Notes under the pieces: generated by a model
The model's database searches: none
Told to the model about the DNA's origin: nothing
What the model saw: the letters and a program-made list of their open reading frames with translations, nothing else
Shown: positions 60,913-64,000 of the stretch, one piece after another
Position numbering within the stretch: the first letter of the stretch is position 1
How the letters are laid out: the number at the start of each line of letters is the position of its first letter
Translations under genes and position numbers: made by a program
Source: Yamagishiella unicocca
Taxonomy: Eukaryota; Chlorophyta; Chlorophyceae; Chlamydomonadales; Volvocaceae
NCBI GenBank assembly: GCA_003116995.1
Contig: BDSL01000015.1
Span: forward strand, 1 to 64,000
Reading direction: 5' to 3'
DNA: 64,000 nucleotides

Positions 60913-62528
60913 TATCGCGGGAGATGACCGTAAACGGCTCTGGGGAAACTCCGTGATCAAATTTAGTGGCCGAAACAATCCATGTGTGATAGGAATGGTG
61001 TATGATATATGTAGTTTCAGTAAGGTAGACATCCCCGCCACTCTTGTACGGCGACTTGCTCGTTGGGCTGGATACCCGCCGCACCTTTGTTGCATGCTTT
61101 ATACTACATGAATTTTAAGTTAATGGCAATGGTAATAGGATTTTGGGGATACATGTTGGTCGTCTGCGGCTTTGGGCGCCCTGAACCGATTCGACTTTTC
61201 TTGTGCCGAACGCATAGCTTGCTTATATGACCGGAAATGGCAGTATAAGTACCATTTCAAGTTTTAACAAAACGTATCTGATCGGGCACAACGCTGAGAG
61301 TCGTAGTGGTTTGAGACATCCATGCCAAGCGATGCGATCGGAATCGCATTTGCTGGCGCACCTAACGTCGATTTGACAACCCAGCGTCGCCTGCTGTCTC
61401 GTCACAACGACCCCGCAGCTGCACAATAGCTACTGCGCACTTGGCGGTTTCGATAAGTCTGCCGGGTAGCCAACTGGCAGGTCAAATCGAGGTTGAATGC
61501 TGCTTGCATGTGCTTATCCTGCATGGCATGCATGGCAAGGGGCGAAGGGGGCATGGGGTCGTGACGGTGCAATGTGCAACTGCATCCTCCTGCCGTACGT
61601 GCCAGGCCGGTTGGGGCTTTATGGGCAGGTCAGCAAGGCGCATGCCGGCCTACCGAAACCGGCAGCAATGTATTCAACGTTACGCATCAGTTCCACCTGT
61701 GCCGCCCTTAGTACAATTGTCCGGCGTGTCAGTACGATCATTGCAGTTGATTTGTTGCAGGTACAGATAGGTAGGTTAGTCGGGCATAACGCGGTGCCAA
61801 CCGCTGCCTTGACATTTGGAAGTCAAGAGATTGCTTCGCAACCAGCGCCGGGCTCAGCTGCCTACCTTCAACCATTTGAGCTTCCGCGGTGTACCACGAA
61901 CACCTCCGGCGTCCCATGTGCCGATGATCCTATTGAACGCCCCCGAATCCCGCACAACGCACGCTGCACTTCACCTCACCCCAACCCCGTGCACGGCGTA
62001 CCTCATCCCCAAGTCCAAACTCGTGCACTCCGTTCTTCACCCCCAAACCCAAACAAACCCAAAACCAGCGGTCACCCCCGAGTTCGGACTCAACTGCCTA
62101 CCTTCAATCCTTTGCACTTCGGCGGTGTAATACAAAGAGCTCCGGATCCCATGTGCCGATGATCCCATCCAACGTCCTCGAATTCAGCACAATGCACGCT
62201 TTAATTCAACCCAACCCAAACCCGTGCTCGCCGCATTTCACCGTCAATCCCAAACTCGCGCACGCCGTACCTCCAAACCCAATCCCAGCGGTCACCCCCG
62301 AGCCGGGACTCAACTGCCTACCTTCAATCCTTTGCTCTTCACCGGTGTAGAATGAAGAGCTCGATACCATGTAAAAAGGATCACGTGTACGCTTCTCTAA
62401 GCTCTCGGAGTTTTTGTTTGTACTTGGTCGAGCCTGCAAACTTGCTCGCCTTATTGTTATGGAATTTCTTTGTAATCCGAACATCAAGACGTAACACAAC
62501 GGTTCCGTAGTTACTGTAAGATTATGAT
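60913..62528. other. Divergent intergenic region between cysteine synthase and thioesterase
   Basis: Left half (60,913-61,450) is AT-rich and should hold the cysteine synthase promoter. Right half carries a tandem repeat (61,852-62,368). No gene was recognised on either strand; the open frames at 61,497-62,162 run through the repeat. Confidence 0.5.
61852..62368. repeat. Tandem repeat with about 235-base units upstream of the thioesterase gene
   Basis: Two full units and a partial third begin near 61,852, 62,089 and 62,309, each with CTCA(G/A)CTGCCTACCTTCAA followed by GGTGTA. CCCATGTGCCGATGATCC and AGCGGTCACCCCCGAG recur within units. Copies are clearly diverged, so the array is older than the intronic duplications in this window. 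The third unit stops before 62,370, about 160 bases from the proposed thioesterase start. Confidence 0.8.
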
Positions 62529-64000
62529 ATGTTGACGCGGATCTTCACAGGCGCTGTTGGTGCCGCACGCATTAAACTTCTCGGCAAAATGCTCAGCACG
62601 TTGAGGCTTGAAGAGCCGCTGACGCTTAAGCAAGCTACTCTAGATGAGGCGAAGTGGTGTCTGCCTTTCTCGTATGAAGTCGGTGAACACAGACGAGGAG
62701 GCCGGGGCCTCTTCGTTAGGTTTAAGGCAAGTAGCTCTCGTCTCCTACGGCTGTGGTCAGCTAGATTTTCACCGCCTAGGGTCCTTAACCCTTCCTACAT
62801 CGCCCTGCACTGCAGCCACGCAGCGATGACCCAGTTGACTTCTCGGGTCCAGGACCCCTCAACTGGATTTCGAGGGCGCGTGCCGCTGCCGCTGGGGCCG
62901 TCGCGGGTGGCATGCGCACAGCCGCTCAGGCATCGACTACCCCCCCCTTCCTAACATACGCGGAACATCCCGAACCCCAGGACAGGACTACAGTAAGGCC
63001 CACGAGCAGCACCCCTCGCTCCGAACACGGCGCCGACAGCTGCCCCACAGCTGTGTCATCGACGCGTGCGCCCAGCGACAGCTACTTGGAACTCGTTTTC
63101 CCGTTCAGCGATAATGCAACGCTGTGTGAGCAATACCAGCGCTTCACAACCGACCGTATGCGCTTCGGACTCCTGTTGGAGGACTTGGACACGCTGGCGG
63201 GTAGGGTTGGAAACACGCTCTGTCATTGGTCAGAGGAAGCTGCTATTGTGCCGTTCGAGCAAGCAGCCAGTGTGCTGGGCCTATGCGTGTCCAAAGATGC
63301 AGACGGTTCGATGACACCCCGCTGGCACGCCTGCGCGATGAACACCAAAAGACACGTGCAAACCCTAGCGCTGACAGCATTCCGTCGCATTAGCGCTCCG
63401 TCACTCCTGCCTCCCTGCCCTGGCGCCGCCTCCGTGCTACGTCCCGTAACGTCCCGTAACGTCCCGTAACGCTCTCGCCCTCAGGGGATATCGCTGCGCG
63501 CCATGCTGGCGTGTCGGACCGCGTGCTGCTGACTGCCTCCATCGACCGCATCTCCTGGCTTCAGGACCCCACTGTGGGGGAGGTGACCATGGCTTACAAC
63601 CTGCGGATGGCAGGGCAGGTGAAGACGGGGCCTGGGTGGGTGGGCCTGGGTTGCGGAGGCCAGCGGGAGATCGGCATGTTGCAGGCCGGCAAGGCGGGAA
63701 GAGGACGGGGATTTACGCAGGCGGGGGCTATCGGCAGGTCGGACGGTCGTACCATTCGCACCCGGTCATCGAAATGCAAGGTGGCGCCCGCAGGTCATGT
63801 GGTAATATGAGGGGGCAGAGGAGCGCCACGTGTGCTCAAACACGGCCCGAGCCATTCCTTTTATGTCCACTGTAGCGTGTTCCCGTTCCTCCAGTGAATC
63901 GATCAGTGGCGCCGGTGCAGATCGGCGCCTGAGCCGCTTGCAACACGTGCAATGCCGCCGAACTTGCCGCCGTACGCAGGTTGTGTGGGCGGGACGCAGC
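62529..64000 (+). CDS. Acyl-CoA thioesterase, ACOT9-like double-hotdog type, 3' part beyond the right edge
   Basis: Hydrolyses acyl-CoA to free fatty acid and CoA; relatives of this type are mitochondrial. Secure coding blocks are the exon ending at 63,200 (SYLELVFPFSDNATLCEQY, then RMRFGLLLEDLDTLAG), 63,485-63,618 (GDIAARHAG, LLTASIDRISW) and 63,980-64,000 (VVWAGRS). They join in phase and match the first hotdog domain of ACOT9-type enzymes; the family string W-x-GRS is cut by the window edge. The 5' end is less certain. An ATG at 62,529-62,531 starts MLTRIFTGAVGAARIKLLGK, a basic amphipathic stretch like a mitochondrial presequence. The splice from there to the block at about 62,816-63,200 was not resolved, because several donors and acceptors near 62,680-62,850 fit. 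An internal start at 62,912 is the alternative. Confidence 0.75.
63438..63471. repeat. 10-base repeat in a thioesterase intron
   Basis: Three copies of GTCCCGTAAC in tandem, just upstream of the acceptor for exon 63,485-63,618. Confidence 0.85.

Noticed and set aside
62912..63469. Complete separate gene ending at 63,469
   Set aside because: The frame runs past a good GTAGGG donor at 63,201 into an intron; the thioesterase sequence continues in phase at 63,485.

Overview
The window is eukaryotic nuclear DNA, most likely from a chlamydomonadalean (volvocine-type) green alga. The evidence is GC-rich sequence, densely intron-split genes with mostly 60-500 base introns (donors such as GTGAGT, GTGCGT, GTAAGG; acceptors GCAG or CCAG), TGTAA poly(A) signals, an axonemal dynein heavy chain, and an O-acetylserine (thiol) lyase with a presequence encoded in its own 5' exons. 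No bacterial operon, CRISPR array, rRNA or tRNA gene was recognised.

Layout from left to right. Positions 1-9,427 (minus) hold a large subtilisin-like serine protease with an N-terminal membrane anchor and a long extracellular-type C-terminal region resembling PA14 modules; it runs off the left edge. Positions 9,428-12,787 are intergenic, with a possible transposon remnant. Positions 12,788-42,894 (minus) are one roughly 30-kb, 60-exon gene for a single-headed inner-arm axonemal dynein heavy chain of the DNAH3/7/12 type, apparently complete from start to stop. About 600 bases away and divergent lies a 9-exon kelch-repeat gene (43,494-46,556, plus; 395 residues). A 6-exon MBOAT acyltransferase of the wax synthase/sterol acyltransferase type follows (48,320-51,095, minus; 460 residues). 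Divergent from it is a small unrecognised membrane protein (51,598-52,416, plus; 192 residues). Then come a 6-exon short-chain dehydrogenase (54,309-56,677, minus; 352 residues), a 10-exon cysteine synthase (57,228-60,912, minus; 363 residues) and, off the right edge, a hotdog-fold acyl-CoA thioesterase of the ACOT9 type (62,529->64,000, plus).

The exon joins given for the kelch, MBOAT, dehydrogenase and cysteine synthase genes and for the first 13 protease exons were chosen by hand so that splice sites, reading phase and family motifs all agree. Most dynein exon limits are approximate. The genes form no single pathway. The dynein and kelch genes could share a divergent promoter, and the protease could act on cell wall or extracellular matrix as algal sporangin-type subtilases do; both ideas are inference.

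Introns and spacers carry many local tandem duplications (9 to about 235 base units) and three short dispersed repeat families. No undescribed multi-gene system is evident. The best leads are the dispersed hairpin-like element, the low-complexity insertions in the dynein and MBOAT enzymes, the anchored protease and the small orphan membrane protein.
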